Positions 47,364 to 56,646 of a stretch of DNA of 64,000 bases are shown here, in pieces (positions within the stretch are counted from its first letter, which is position 1; every line of letters starts with the position of its first letter). Location of the stretch: positions 186,001 to 250,000 of the forward strand of contig NZ_PUGE01000004.1 of assembly GCF_002967075.1 (NCBI RefSeq), given 5' to 3'. The notes under the pieces are model-generated. The model was not told the origin of the DNA. It was given only the letters and a program-made list of their open reading frames with translations, and made no database searches. The position numbers were made by a program, and so were the translations under genes. The stretch is from Corynebacterium sp. J010B-136. Its GTDB lineage: Bacteria > Actinomycetota > Actinomycetes > Mycobacteriales > Mycobacteriaceae.

Positions 47364-48064
47364 TAGGCGACAATAATCCTTCCATCAACGTTTAATACTT
47401 TGACGCTTGCGCCGTAAAGCTCCGAGAGCACCTCGGTGCGCATGACTTCTTCCACCGAACCCACCACATGTCCGTGCGGCGCGAGATACAGCACCCGGGA
47501 GACCACATCGAGTACCGGGTTAATACCGTGGGTGACAAAAATCGTGGCCGTGCCCTTGTCGTGGCGGCGTTTTTGCAGCCTGTCGATGGTCATCGCCTGG
47601 CGCGCGGGATCCAGCGAGAGCAGGGGTTCATCGGCAAGAATTACCTGCGGATCATTGGCCAACGCCTGCGCCTGACGCACCAACTGCTGCTGCCCGCCGG
47701 AAAGTTGACCCACCCGGCGATCTGCGATTCCTTCGGCGCCGACTTCGGCCAAAAGCTCATCGACTTGCGCTTTAGAGGGCCTTCGCTTTCCGATGACTCC
47801 GTGTGCCAATGACAACGACACCAAATCGCGAGCGCGCAACGGTAGCTGCTGGGCAAACATACGCTGCTGCGGGATATAGCCGATGCGTGCATTTACATCC
47901 AGCTTTCCGCCGGTGAGTTGGCGCGTGCCCAAGATGGTTCCCAAAAGCGTGGATTTACCCACGCCGTTGGGGCCCAAGACAGCGATGAACTCGCCAGGTT
48001 GTACATCCAAATCCAGCCCTGACCACAACGGGTCAACGGCTGCCTGGCTAAAAGAAACTAACAT
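47363..48064 (-). CDS. metal ABC transporter ATP-binding protein
   Basis: A 233-residue ATPase with Walker A GPNGVGKS at 31-38, signature LSGGQQQL, Walker B VILADEPLLSLDP and the H-loop in IFVTHGINPV. ATG 48064 is preferred to an upstream frame at 48094, because the latter begins in the hairpin before the gene. Partner of the permease and the substrate-binding lipoprotein. Confidence 0.92.
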   Translation of the reverse strand: MLVSFSQAAVDPLWSGLDLDVQPGEFIAVLGPNGVGKSTLLGTILGTRQLTGGKLDVNARIGYIPQQRMFAQQLPLRARDLVSLSLAHGVIGKRRPSKAQVDELLAEVGAEGIADRRVGQLSGGQQQLVRQAQALANDPQVILADEPLLSLDPARQAMTIDRLQKRRHDKGTATIFVTHGINPVLDVVSRVLYLAPHGHVVGSVEEVMRTEVLSELYGASVKVLNVDGRIIVA

Positions 48065-48077
48065 CAAACTCCAAAAG

Positions 48078-48121
48078 GATGGTTGGGCTTGCATCTTTGG
48101 TAATGCACAAGCCCAACCATC
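48078..48121 (-). terminator. intra-operon hairpin between substrate-binding protein and ATPase genes
   Basis: GATGGTTGGGCTTG..CAT (48078-48094) pairs with ATGCACAAGCCCAACCATC (48103-48121). On the minus strand CCTTTTGGAG follows. It may attenuate transcription so the binding protein is made in excess over the ABC subunits. Confidence 0.65.
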
Positions 48122-49162
48122 TTACGCTTCGAGCGATTCGAGATTAGATACGACTTCTTCAAAGTATTCAAAGAAGTTTTGGTTATCCGGGGGAGTCTCA
48201 CCAATTTCGACAATCTGGATGCCTTCATCTTCCGCGGTGGTGCGAATCCGTGAGGTCATATCGGTTTGGGTCTGCGGGTTGTAGAGCAACACATCCACGT
48301 CACCGGCTTTAAGCTCATCGATAAAGGCTGCCAAGTCCGCGGCTGCTGGTTCACCGTGGCTGAGCGTTGCATGGCGGTAGCCTTCTGGCGTTGCATCAGT
48401 CATGTCGGTGTGTGCCAGCATGTAGTCTGCAATCGGCTCGGTCTGTGCATAAGTAACCTCTGGCAGCGCATGCAGGCGTGAATCCAAGTCAGAGATCTTG
48501 TTTACTACTTCTTCATCGCTTGCCTGCGCATCGGGGTTGACCTCATTGATGTGCTCCGCGATTTCGTGCGCGACTTCCATCACCGCGGTTGGGTCGTACC
48601 AGATGTGCTCATTGCCATCGATGGACGAGACCTCATGCGAGTGGCCCTCCTCGCCATGGTCATGCTCATGATCGTGGTCGTGGTCATGGGAACCTTCTGC
48701 TTCGGACGATTCCCCTTCACCGTGGTCGTGGCTGTGCGCGGTCAGTGGCAGGGCATGGATGATCTTGTCTTGATCTTCGATGGTGTCGTAGAGCCAGGCG
48801 TCATATCCGCCGCCGCCCACAACAATCACGTCGGCTTCAGCCGCGCGTGCCAGGTCCGCAGCAGTGGGTTCAAAGTGGTGCGGGTCCATGTTGTTGCCTT
48901 CAACAATGGAGGTGACTTCTACATCCGCGCCTTCCGCTGAGTCGGCAACCGACTGTGCAATATCGCCCCAAATAGACGTCGAGGTAACAATATTGAGGGC
49001 GTCAGAGCCGTTGCTGCCTTCTGATCCGTTGTCAGATGCTTCATCAGAAGATGCCGTTGAGCATGCCGATGCAAAGCCGAGCGCGCCGATGCCTAGTGCA
49101 GCTAAAGCTGCACGTCGACCGCGGTGAGTGCGGGAAGTTTTATGAGAAGTCTGTAAATGCAT
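48122..49162 (-). CDS. metal (zinc) ABC transporter substrate-binding lipoprotein
   Basis: A 346-residue ZnuA-type protein. A basic start, hydrophobic core and lipobox ASAC (Cys near residue 34) direct it to the membrane surface. The conserved NNMDPHHFEPTAAD carries a metal-binding His. A histidine/acid-rich loop (HSHDHGEGE..., GSHDHDHDHEHDHGEEGHSHE) lies at about 130-175, diagnostic of zinc binding proteins. ATG 49162 is preferred. A palindromic element just upstream suits Zur control, as for the orthologous C. glutamicum operon. Confidence 0.92.
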   Translation of the reverse strand: MHLQTSHKTSRTHRGRRAALAALGIGALGFASACSTASSDEASDNGSEGSNGSDALNIVTSTSIWGDIAQSVADSAEGADVEVTSIVEGNNMDPHHFEPTAADLARAAEADVIVVGGGGYDAWLYDTIEDQDKIIHALPLTAHSHDHGEGESSEAEGSHDHDHDHEHDHGEEGHSHEVSSIDGNEHIWYDPTAVMEVAHEIAEHINEVNPDAQASDEEVVNKISDLDSRLHALPEVTYAQTEPIADYMLAHTDMTDATPEGYRHATLSHGEPAAADLAAFIDELKAGDVDVLLYNPQTQTDMTSRIRTTAEDEGIQIVEIGETPPDNQNFFEYFEEVVSNLESLEA

Positions 49163-49181
49163 AATTTCTATAATTGCCTTA

Positions 49182-49198
49182 TTGAAAACAATTGTCAA
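49182..49198. promoter_or_regulatory. candidate Zur operator
   Basis: TTGAAAACAATTGTCAA is an imperfect 17-bp palindrome 20-36 nt upstream of the zinc-binding lipoprotein ATG, resembling corynebacterial Zur boxes (TTGAAAA..TTTTCAA type). CTGAAAATGAAA follows. Confidence 0.4.
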
Positions 49199-49321
49199 CT
49201 GAAAATGAAATGAAAATGGCTTAAGGGTTGAACCTATATTTCAAACGCGGTGCTCACGCTATTCATTCCACGGCTGCATAATCATGAAGTAAAACTACGT
49301 GGGAGCGGTAAGCTGTAGGGC

Positions 49322-50440
49322 ATGGTTAAACGCAGTCCGGTTCGTAAAACTCTTGCTTCCCTCGCGGCAGAATTAGGGGTCTCGCGAACGACTGTTTCGA
49401 ATGCTTATAACCGTCCCGATCAGCTCTCTCCCGAGCTGCGCGAGCGCATCTTGACGGCTGCTCGCGCGCATGGCTATTCGGGGCCAGATCCGATGGCTAG
49501 GAGTCTACGTACGCGTCGTGTGGGCTCTATTGGCGTGGTGCTGACCGAGGATCTGTCCTATGCCTTCGAGGATGCCGCCTCGGTGGATTTCTTAGCAGGT
49601 ATGGCGCAAGGATTGGCGGGTAAAAATAGCACGTTGACGCTAATTCCAGCAGGCCCAGATACTGCTGAAGGGACCGGCGCGGAGGAACTTTTGGGTCGCG
49701 CGGTTGTCGATGGTTTTGTGGTCTATTCCGTCGGCGGCGATGACCCGTATCTAGCGGCCGCTAGCAACCGCGGCCTGCCGGTCGTGGTCTGTGACCAGCC
49801 ACGCGATACCGGGCAGCCTTTTGTTGGCATTGATGATTTCACAGCGATTGCCCCGGCGGCGCAAGCGCTCGTCGATGCCGGGCACACCAAAGTCGGTATC
49901 CTATCCATCCGTCTGCGCCATGAACGCCTCGATGGCGCAGTCGACCGGAAAAATCTTGCCGCGGCAGAGTTTGATACCCAGCGCCTGCGCGTGCAGGGAG
50001 CGTTAAAAATCTTCGCCGATGCCGGTATCGATGCGGATAAGGTTCCCGTGGTCACTCGCCACATCAACACCCGCGACACGGCGCGGGAGGCAGCAGAGGA
50101 ACTGCTGAGTAATAACCCGGAATTAACCGCAGTGCTTTGCACAACAGACTCAATGGCGCTGGGTGTCTTGGACTTCGCAGAGCGCCAAGGAATCCCCATT
50201 CCTGGGGATCTTTCCGTGACCGGCTTCGACGGTATCGAATCCGCTCGCCTGCGCGGATTGACCACAGTGATTCAACCCAACTTCAATAAAGGCGCCGAAG
50301 CCGGCCGAATGCTGGCTGAGCTTATCGATGCCTCCGTCGCCAACCTCCCCTCACCCACCAGCGAAGACGGAAAGCCGCTGCGCGTGCTGCTGAAGACCCA
50401 GCTCGCGCCGGGTAGGACGATTGCCCGCCCCCGCCACTAG
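49322..50440 (+). CDS. ipsA: LacI-family transcriptional regulator (IpsA-like)
   Basis: A 372-residue LacI regulator. The N-terminal helix-turn-helix is TLASLAAELGVSRTTVSNAYNRP (about 10-32) with the hinge helix after residue 55. A periplasmic-binding-protein-like sensor domain fills the rest. The location between the zinc operon and otsB matches C. glutamicum IpsA (cg2910), which controls inositol-derived lipid synthesis in response to myo-inositol. The symbol rests on synteny and family. Confidence 0.8.
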   Translation: MVKRSPVRKTLASLAAELGVSRTTVSNAYNRPDQLSPELRERILTAARAHGYSGPDPMARSLRTRRVGSIGVVLTEDLSYAFEDAASVDFLAGMAQGLAGKNSTLTLIPAGPDTAEGTGAEELLGRAVVDGFVVYSVGGDDPYLAAASNRGLPVVVCDQPRDTGQPFVGIDDFTAIAPAAQALVDAGHTKVGILSIRLRHERLDGAVDRKNLAAAEFDTQRLRVQGALKIFADAGIDADKVPVVTRHINTRDTAREAAEELLSNNPELTAVLCTTDSMALGVLDFAERQGIPIPGDLSVTGFDGIESARLRGLTTVIQPNFNKGAEAGRMLAELIDASVANLPSPTSEDGKPLRVLLKTQLAPGRTIARPRH

Positions 50441-50452
50441 CGTGTCAGCTAG

Positions 50453-51247
50453 TTAGTCGGTGAGGAACTCTTGGCGCGCTTTCAGTAGAGCCTGCAAGAA
50501 AGTGGCTACTTCGTCGATATCGGCAACGCGGAGATGCGCTGCAGTGTCACCCTCGCCGACTTTGACGCCTAAGTCAGTGGGCTGATTCAGCACGGCGAAG
50601 CCGTCCTCGTCGGTGACATCGTCGCCAAGAAATACCACAGCAGTGGCATCGACAGTCGTGCGGTGCGTTTCAATCCACGTGCCCTTGTTGGCGGTAGTGG
50701 CGGAGAACTCCACTAAGTTCTTGCCGGTGGAAACGAAGTAGTCGCCGGGGTCTACCTCGAGCCCGCGTGCGAGTGCTTCCTCAGCGGCTTGCGGGTCGCG
50801 CTCCGATAAAGCCTTGACGTGCAGCCCACGGTGGAAGGGCTTTTGCTCAACAAAAGCTTCCTCGTAGTCCGCGGCAATGGCATTAAGCTCGTCATCCACG
50901 CGGTCCAAAAAAGCCTTCATGTCTTCGGTCAAAGCGCTCTCTTCGCCTTCGGTCTCGGCACCGTGCGAACCGCCCAGCATCACGGGCGCGCGCAGCGGAA
51001 AGACCCGCTTGAGACCGTCAAGGTGGCGCCCAGATAACGCAGCAGCGTAGGTATCAGGAAGCTTCGCAAAGGCGGAAAGCGCAGCAAGAGAGTCCTGATT
51101 AACGGGGACACCATAGATATCCGTCGAGTGCTCGGCAAGAGTGCCATCAAAATCGGAGACCACAAATAGCCGCGGCGTGGACGCTAGCTTATCGATGATC
51201 CCTTCCACCCGAGCCGAATCACGAAAATCACAAGGAAAGTCAGACAT
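50453..51247 (-). CDS. otsB: trehalose-6-phosphate phosphatase
   Basis: A 264-residue HAD-superfamily phosphatase completing trehalose synthesis. The nucleophile motif VVSDFDGTLAEHS is near residue 35, a SGRHLDGLKRVF motif follows, and the final metal-binding loop is VVFLGDDVTDEDGF. ATG 51247 is used. otsA lies upstream on the same strand, separated by a small lipoprotein gene. Confidence 0.93.
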   Translation of the reverse strand: MSDFPCDFRDSARVEGIIDKLASTPRLFVVSDFDGTLAEHSTDIYGVPVNQDSLAALSAFAKLPDTYAAALSGRHLDGLKRVFPLRAPVMLGGSHGAETEGEESALTEDMKAFLDRVDDELNAIAADYEEAFVEQKPFHRGLHVKALSERDPQAAEEALARGLEVDPGDYFVSTGKNLVEFSATTANKGTWIETHRTTVDATAVVFLGDDVTDEDGFAVLNQPTDLGVKVGEGDTAAHLRVADIDEVATFLQALLKARQEFLTD

Positions 51248-51300
51248 GGCTACAAGATTACCCACGGAAAGTTTCTCCGGTAAGTTGCTCCGGTGAGTAT

Positions 51301-51831
51301 CTATAGCCCGATATAGCGAATCGCCGGGGAATCGACGCGGCCGTCCTGCAGCGTCAAAATCAGCTGGTTGTTTTTATCAACGGTGATATCGAATTCGTTG
51401 CCCTGAGCGTAGAGACGCGAAAGATTATTATGTGTCCACAGCATCTCACCTGTGCATTCCATGCTTCCGGTCTCACCCTCGGTATCGAAGACAATGGAAT
51501 CAATGCGCACGGCATCGGCCTTGCGTAGCTCAGTCGGGTCTGGGTTCTCGGAGTCGGAAGCATCGCTGAAGTAGGTGACCTTGGCGGAGAATTGTTCACA
51601 GCCGGTGGAACCAAGCATGGACGTTTCCCCGAAGACCACGCGCGGAAAGGATAGTGTGTTTTCTGAAATCGCGCCGTTGGTCTCAGGTGAGGTGTACACG
51701 CCGATGGCTTGCCAAGTCTTGCCGCCCACGCGGTCATCGCCAAGCGGCTGCGGGGGAGCACCGTCTGGGGTGCTGCAACTAGCTAGGAACACTGCGGCGG
51801 CAGCGAGATATCCGACAAAAGATTTCTTCAT
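51301..51831 (-). CDS. META/HslJ-like lipoprotein
   Basis: A 176-residue lipoprotein: lipobox FLASC puts the modified cysteine near residue 19. The mature part reads [29 protein letters not shown] and [23 protein letters not shown], a weak resemblance to META-domain (HslJ) proteins, whose core is GCN.F.G.Y. It sits between otsA and otsB, the same place as in C. glutamicum. Function unknown. Confidence 0.7.
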   Translation of the reverse strand: MKKSFVGYLAAAAVFLASCSTPDGAPPQPLGDDRVGGKTWQAIGVYTSPETNGAISENTLSFPRVVFGETSMLGSTGCEQFSAKVTYFSDASDSENPDPTELRKADAVRIDSIVFDTEGETGSMECTGEMLWTHNNLSRLYAQGNEFDITVDKNNQLILTLQDGRVDSPAIRYIGL

Positions 51832-51843
51832 GGTCCTACTTAT

Positions 51844-53319
51844 TTATGCCGAGTGCTTCTGGTCTAATGCTCCAAGGAATGAATTTGCCCACAGGTCAAC
51901 GTCATGTTCCATAACCTGGTTATACATCGCGGACATGCGCTCTTTCATAGCTTCAGGGTTATTCTTCAAACCCCAAGTAGCCTGCAACATGGCCTTTTTG
52001 ATGTCCTCGATATCAAAAGGGTTGCACAAATGCGCCTGGGTTAATTCATCAGCTGCGCCGGCAAATTCTGACAGGACTAATGCACCGGAGGAATCTGCAC
52101 GGGTTGCAACAAATTCCTTTGCCACCAAGTTCATGCCATCGCGAAACGGCGTCACCAGCATGACATCGGCTAGACGGTAATAGCGCATCAGCACATCTTT
52201 GGTCACCGAACGGTGCTGGTAGTGCACCACTGGCCGACCAATCTGCGCAAAGCGGCCATTGATGCGGCCCACCGCTTCTTCCACATTGGAACGGGTGGTG
52301 CGATAGCTATCGATGCGCTCACGCGACGGCGTCGCCAGCTGCACTAACGCTACTTCTTTCGGATCCAAAGCACCTGAATCCAGCAACTCTTCAAAAGCCA
52401 AAAGCCGCTGCAAGATGCCCTTGGTGTAATCCAAACGGTCCACACCTAAAAATACCGTGGAAGGCGAGCCCATATTGTGATGCATCTGCTCGAGTTCGCC
52501 ATGGGATTCATGGTGGGTATCCGCTGCTAGAGTCGCAGCGATAGCGGAAGTGTCGATAGAGATCGGAAATACCCCAACGCCTAAAGAATGACCATTCGGC
52601 AAGGTAATGGTGATTCCAGCTTCGCGCACTTTAATCTCGCCGCTGACTTCCATGTCGTAGCCGCGGCACAATTCAACAAAGTTGCGCACGTTGGATTCCA
52701 GATGAAAGCCGATGAGGTCGGCATCGAGAAGCCCGCGCAACATCTCATTGCGCCACGGAAGCTGCCGGTAGATTTCAGGCGGTGGGAATGGGATATGCAG
52801 GAAGAACCCGATGGTGAGATCAGGGCGCAGCTGCCGCAGTATTCCCGGAACCAGTTGCAGCTGATAATCCTGCACCCATACCGTCGCGCCAGGTGCTGCG
52901 ACCGATGCGACCTCGGTAGCAAACCGTAAGTTGACGTCGCGGTAGGCGTCCCACCAGGAGCGATTGAACTCTGGGGTGACAATCAGGTTGTGGTACAGCG
53001 GCCACAAGGTGGCGTTGGAGAAACCTTCGTAGAATTCCTCAAAGTCTTGGCGAGTCAGCTCAACTGGATGCAGGAGCACGCCACGTTCCGTGCGGAAAGG
53101 CTCGGGGGCCTCATCGGTCACGCCAGGCCAGCCCACCCAGCAGCCCTGGTGCTTTTCCAGCACGGGAGATACAGCAGAAACCAGACCGCCCGGTGATTCT
53201 TGCCATGACTTTGTCCCGTCGGATTCAATAATCATGTCGACGGGGAGTCGGTTGGCGACGACAACAAAGCTGTTGTCTCCGGTGCCTATGGCCGCGCCGT
53301 CGGGGGCTGTCTCGCTCAT
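51844..53319 (-). CDS. otsA: trehalose-6-phosphate synthase
   Basis: A 491-residue GT20 glycosyltransferase making trehalose 6-phosphate from UDP- or ADP-glucose and glucose 6-phosphate. It shows [55 protein letters not shown] and [13 protein letters not shown], all family landmarks. Length is normal. Together with otsB it makes trehalose, a stress protectant and precursor of trehalose mycolates in the cell envelope. Confidence 0.95.
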   Translation of the reverse strand: MSETAPDGAAIGTGDNSFVVVANRLPVDMIIESDGTKSWQESPGGLVSAVSPVLEKHQGCWVGWPGVTDEAPEPFRTERGVLLHPVELTRQDFEEFYEGFSNATLWPLYHNLIVTPEFNRSWWDAYRDVNLRFATEVASVAAPGATVWVQDYQLQLVPGILRQLRPDLTIGFFLHIPFPPPEIYRQLPWRNEMLRGLLDADLIGFHLESNVRNFVELCRGYDMEVSGEIKVREAGITITLPNGHSLGVGVFPISIDTSAIAATLAADTHHESHGELEQMHHNMGSPSTVFLGVDRLDYTKGILQRLLAFEELLDSGALDPKEVALVQLATPSRERIDSYRTTRSNVEEAVGRINGRFAQIGRPVVHYQHRSVTKDVLMRYYRLADVMLVTPFRDGMNLVAKEFVATRADSSGALVLSEFAGAADELTQAHLCNPFDIEDIKKAMLQATWGLKNNPEAMKERMSAMYNQVMEHDVDLWANSFLGALDQKHSA

Positions 53320-53364
53320 GCGCTCAAAGGCTCCTCAAGATGGTATCTGCTGGAATTTATGAAA

Positions 53365-53715
53365 CTAGCTTGAAGTCTTCTTCGCAGTAGTTTTCTTCGT
53401 GCTCTTTTTAGCTGCAGTCTTTTTCGTGGCTTTCTTCGTAGTCTTCTTAGTAGCCTTTTTTGCAGCGGTCTTCTTGGTAGCTTTTTTCGTTGCCTTCTTA
53501 CGGGTGGTCTTAGGCTCAGATTCTACCTGCTCAGCGAGCACCTTCTTGTGAACTAAGCCTTCTGGCTCAACGCCCAGCATGGACATCAAAGTAACGCCGT
53601 CCAAGAAATCTTGAGCATAGGTTGCGACGACGCGGCGAGCTGAGCGCGCGGTCTCTTCCTCCACAGCATGCATCTGCTCCGCTGCTGGCTGTGTGTCAGT
53701 GACCTTTGGTGGCAC
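53365..53715 (-). CDS. small protein with histone-H1-like lysine-rich tail
   Basis: A 116-residue protein from GTG 53715, with AGGAGGA upstream on the minus strand. The first 65 residues are acidic/helical (EEETARSARRVVATYAQDFLDG). The last 50 consist of KATKK/KKTAAKK repeats with almost only Lys, Ala and Thr, as in HupB and histone-H1-like tails. It is placed between thrE and otsA as in C. glutamicum (the cg2906 position). Nucleic-acid or polyanion binding is an inference from the tail. Confidence 0.8.
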   Translation of the reverse strand: MPPKVTDTQPAAEQMHAVEEETARSARRVVATYAQDFLDGVTLMSMLGVEPEGLVHKKVLAEQVESEPKTTRKKATKKATKKTAAKKATKKTTKKATKKTAAKKSTKKTTAKKTSS

Positions 53716-53795
53716 GTGTTCCTCCTAAATGCGTTCCCTGGGCTCATCCAAGGAAAGATGATAATCAACCGTGAGTAGGGTACAGACCGAATATT

Positions 53796-55736
53796 CTACC
53801 GCATTTCCTCGTCTGAAGTCGCCTCGCCCTGCTCTTCAGCGGCTTGCGCTTCTTGTGCGGCCAGTGCTTCCTCAGCGGCCTTGGCTTCATCGGCAGCTGC
53901 ATGCTGCGCGATGAACTCCTCGGTACCAGGTGAGGTGTACACCGTTGGTGCTTCTTCATCCGGCCAGCTTTGTGCAGGGAAGGTCGTGCGTGGCGGCCAA
54001 GTTTCATCGAATACCCGGTCATTGGTTTGCACTTCCCACTGCGAAGTCGGCGAGGCATCTGCATAAACCGCGCTGGTGTCCTCTGGAGCTGTGGCTGGAC
54101 CTTGGATTGGCGGAAGCTCCGGGCGGTTAGCACGCGGCGCCAACGGCGCTAGTGGCACGCGTGGAATCTTCTGCGCCTTCGCAGCCAAATCCTTTGCCTG
54201 GTTTACCGAGTACCGGCCGATGCGCTTGAAAGCTGTGTACGGGCGGAAGAGCTTCGGCCTGCGCAGGCGACGCGCTCCGCGTTCGCCTAAGAGCACGCCA
54301 GCTGCCAGGGCGCCGGCGATTGCGAGTGCGGTAACCAAGTTGGCCATGCCCGTGATGAATTGTTCATTCAACGAGGCGTACATGCCGCGGTACAACGTCA
54401 AGCCAGGGAGCATCGGCGTGTAGCCCACGACCATGGTAATCAGCGGCGGAATGTAGAAACGACGTGCCAAAAGACCACCGGCAAGCCCCACCACGATGGC
54501 GGAGATGCCGGAAGCCACCACGACGCCAGCGCCGAAAGGAATCACGACGAAGTAGTAAAAGAGCATGCCGGCTGCAGCTGTTGCGCCGGAAATCAGCACT
54601 TCTTTCCACGCCGCGTGGCAGGCATAGGCGAGCGCCGCGGAGCCCACACCGCCCGCGAGGACCAAAAGTGGAACTTCGTAGTAGACGGGCGCTGACATCG
54701 ATGCCAACGGTGGTAGTGGGTAGCCAATCCAATCCGAGAACTGAATACCTAAACCGACACCGCCGACAATCGCGGCGGTAGAAAGCAGTGCTTCAAAAAA
54801 TCGTGCGGTGGAGGTAACTGGGGCTCTGGTGATGCCATCGATAATCGATTGCACCAGCGTAAGCCCTGCAACCAGGACGATGATGCCCATACCGATAACT
54901 TGGCTGGGGGAGAAAGCCAATCCTAGCGACGAGGCAATGTTGTAGACGACCGCCGCCGGCACCACGGCCATGAATCCACCAACGACATTGTGATAGAAGG
55001 GCGGAATGCGCACCATATCCATCGCGATGATGACGCCAATGATGCTAAACGCGACGAAGAAAGACATCACGGCGACAAAGAGGTTGCCGCCCAGCATCAC
55101 GGAAAATGCGCCACCCATGGTTGCCCAGCCGAGCAGCTCTGTGAAGATAGTGCGCGGCGATTTCATGGCTTCGATATCATCCAAAGCTTGTTCGGCAACC
55201 GATGGCGGAGTGAAACCCGTGTGGATGGAACGAATCAGGCGGTCAACCGCTGATAGCTTGGTGAAGTTGATCGTCCACTTGCGTGCGGAACGCACCACCG
55301 TTAGCGGCTGGCGCTTGGCACCCGTGCCGATATTAGTGTGGATGGTAATCGTATTCATGACGATATCGACGTGGCAGTAGTGCAAACCGTAGGAAGCTGC
55401 GGCAAGATACACCTGCGCGCGGGCATCGGAATTAGAGCTGCCCGAAAAGATCAAAATCTCCCCGATACGTGCGGCAATTTCCATCACGCCGGTTACCTGC
55501 GCCGGGTCAGTCAGATCAACTGGTGCCAGCGGTGAGGGCGGTGGTGCCGCCATCGCTGTATCGACCGTGGCGACGTGATCAGTGTTGAGGTAGCCGTCGG
55601 GAAAATCGCCGGTCAAAATGCCGTGCACAGTGGAGTCTTCATCCAACACACCTGAGGTGGCCGAAGTGTCTTCGGTGGAGTTTTCTGGCGTGGCTTTCTT
55701 GGACAGGCGTGCCTTTAAAGACTTAAATACAGACAA
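53796..55736 (-). CDS. thrE: threonine/serine exporter ThrE
   Basis: A 646-residue membrane protein of the ThrE family. The N-terminal about 75 residues are polar. An ordered cytoplasmic domain (about 80-190) follows, with AARIGEILIFSGSSNSDA and the YCHVDIVMNTITIH segment. Ten hydrophobic helices lie between about 215 and 490. The C-terminal 150 residues are low-complexity, ending in Ala/Glu repeats. C. glutamicum ThrE is about 490 residues, so both ends are extended here. TTG 55736 has GAGGAAG upstream. Confidence 0.88.
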   Translation of the reverse strand: MSVFKSLKARLSKKATPENSTEDTSATSGVLDEDSTVHGILTGDFPDGYLNTDHVATVDTAMAAPPPSPLAPVDLTDPAQVTGVMEIAARIGEILIFSGSSNSDARAQVYLAAASYGLHYCHVDIVMNTITIHTNIGTGAKRQPLTVVRSARKWTINFTKLSAVDRLIRSIHTGFTPPSVAEQALDDIEAMKSPRTIFTELLGWATMGGAFSVMLGGNLFVAVMSFFVAFSIIGVIIAMDMVRIPPFYHNVVGGFMAVVPAAVVYNIASSLGLAFSPSQVIGMGIIVLVAGLTLVQSIIDGITRAPVTSTARFFEALLSTAAIVGGVGLGIQFSDWIGYPLPPLASMSAPVYYEVPLLVLAGGVGSAALAYACHAAWKEVLISGATAAAGMLFYYFVVIPFGAGVVVASGISAIVVGLAGGLLARRFYIPPLITMVVGYTPMLPGLTLYRGMYASLNEQFITGMANLVTALAIAGALAAGVLLGERGARRLRRPKLFRPYTAFKRIGRYSVNQAKDLAAKAQKIPRVPLAPLAPRANRPELPPIQGPATAPEDTSAVYADASPTSQWEVQTNDRVFDETWPPRTTFPAQSWPDEEAPTVYTSPGTEEFIAQHAAADEAKAAEEALAAQEAQAAEEQGEATSDEEMR

Positions 55737-55924
55737 CGAACTTCCTCTACACCAGTGTTAATGAATGACATGAAACTTTTTCGAAATTTACACTGCGCAC
55801 AGTTGTATTACACGATTTCTTTACTGCACTTTAATCCCGGAATGTACTTCGTGCATATTACCGAGTCAACGCATGTTTTTCCGCTGCATATTCACCTATT
55901 TGGAAGTTTGCCAAAGTGGTGTTG

Positions 55925-55930
55925 TATTCT
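55925..55930 (+). promoter_or_regulatory. -10 box of the tRNA-Thr promoter
   Basis: TATTCT, preceded by TTG, ends 11 bases before the mature tRNA 5' end. TTTGGA about 20 bases upstream is a poor -35. Confidence 0.4.
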
Positions 55931-55941
55931 AGGGAGGCACT

Positions 55942-56014
55942 GCTGAAGTGGCGCAATTGGTAGCGCAACGCACTTGTAATGCGTAGGTTGCGAGTTCAAG
56001 TCTCGTCTTCAGCT
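55942..56014 (+). tRNA. tRNA-Thr (anticodon TGT)
   Basis: 73 nt fold into a cloverleaf. The acceptor GCTGAAG (55942-55948) pairs with CTTCAGC (56007-56013), with discriminator T at 56014. The D arm is GCGC..GCGC. The anticodon stem ACGCA/TGCGT encloses CTTGTAA with anticodon TGT. The T arm is GCGAG-TTCAAGT-CTCGT. CCA is not encoded. It reads ACA and other ACN threonine codons. A terminator follows 8 nt later. Confidence 0.95.
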
Positions 56015-56021
56015 CAAATTT

Positions 56022-56058
56022 TCTCCTATGGCCTGCAAATTAGGCCATAGGAGATTTT
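56022..56058 (+). terminator. rho-independent terminator after tRNA-Thr
   Basis: TCTCCTATGGCCT (56022-56034) pairs perfectly with AGGCCATAGGAGA (56042-56054) around a 7-nt loop, followed by TTTT. Confidence 0.9.
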
Positions 56059-56307
56059 CATTGTTCGGCATTGAATGTCGGTCTCTCTGCAGGGCGGGCT
56101 AGGCCTTAGCTAGCGAAAACCTAATCAAATAAGGGAAGTGAACTTTTAGTCGGATGAGCATCGGGGAATGAGGAGCGCAAATAACAAGAAAATCGCGGAA
56201 TGTCAGAACTTAATCCGAATAAGCTGCACAGGCTCAACACGTAGTCGTGAGCCGTCTTAATTGAGTATCAGGCAGAGGAGGAGCCGCTACTTCGCTAGGA
56301 ACTGAAT
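56059..56307. other. non-coding or decayed sequence between tRNA-Thr and the interrupted ORF
   Basis: About 250 bases with many stops in all frames and no RNA gene I recognise. The frame of the following interrupted ORF could be extended upstream as LIEYQAEEEPLLR after 56256 with a TAG at 56296, suggesting the decayed gene may once have been longer. Confidence 0.4.
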
Positions 56308-56646
56308 GTGGACGATTTTGGTCACCTGGATTTTCCACGAGAAATCATCGAGCCTATTCGCGATTCGGAGTTGCATCAGAACACACGCCATGCACTTATA
56401 ACTAACCTGCGCGGCTGCTGGTATCTCGACCGTTTAGGTGGATCGTGAACTTATGATCCGATCCCAGTTGGGCAACCGTCTCTTTATCTAGGGTTGGGCA
56501 TTGAAATTTCCAACGGCAGCGGCGCTGTCCTGGCTAATCCCGGAGAGTGAGTGCGGGACGTTATTGAAGATGCGGACATGGATTTCAAAGAAGCTCTCTT
56601 CAACGCCGATGCCGAGCCTGCGACGAAGTCTCCGTATGGCAGCTAA
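56308..56646 (+). pseudogene. stop-interrupted ORF next to tRNA-Thr
   Basis: One reading frame of 112 codons from GTG 56308 to TAA 56644-56646 is broken only by TGA at 56446-56448 and 56548-56550. Pieces read VDDFGHLDFPREII..., then TYDPIPVGQPSLYLGLG..., then VRDVIEDADMDFKEALFNAD... No frameshift is needed to join them. Tryptophan (TGG to TGA) at each stop would restore a plausible protein. The family is not recognised. It ends 3 nt into the convergent TetR stop. Most simply a recent pseudogene of imported DNA beside a tRNA; TGA read-through is a remote alternative. Confidence 0.6.
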
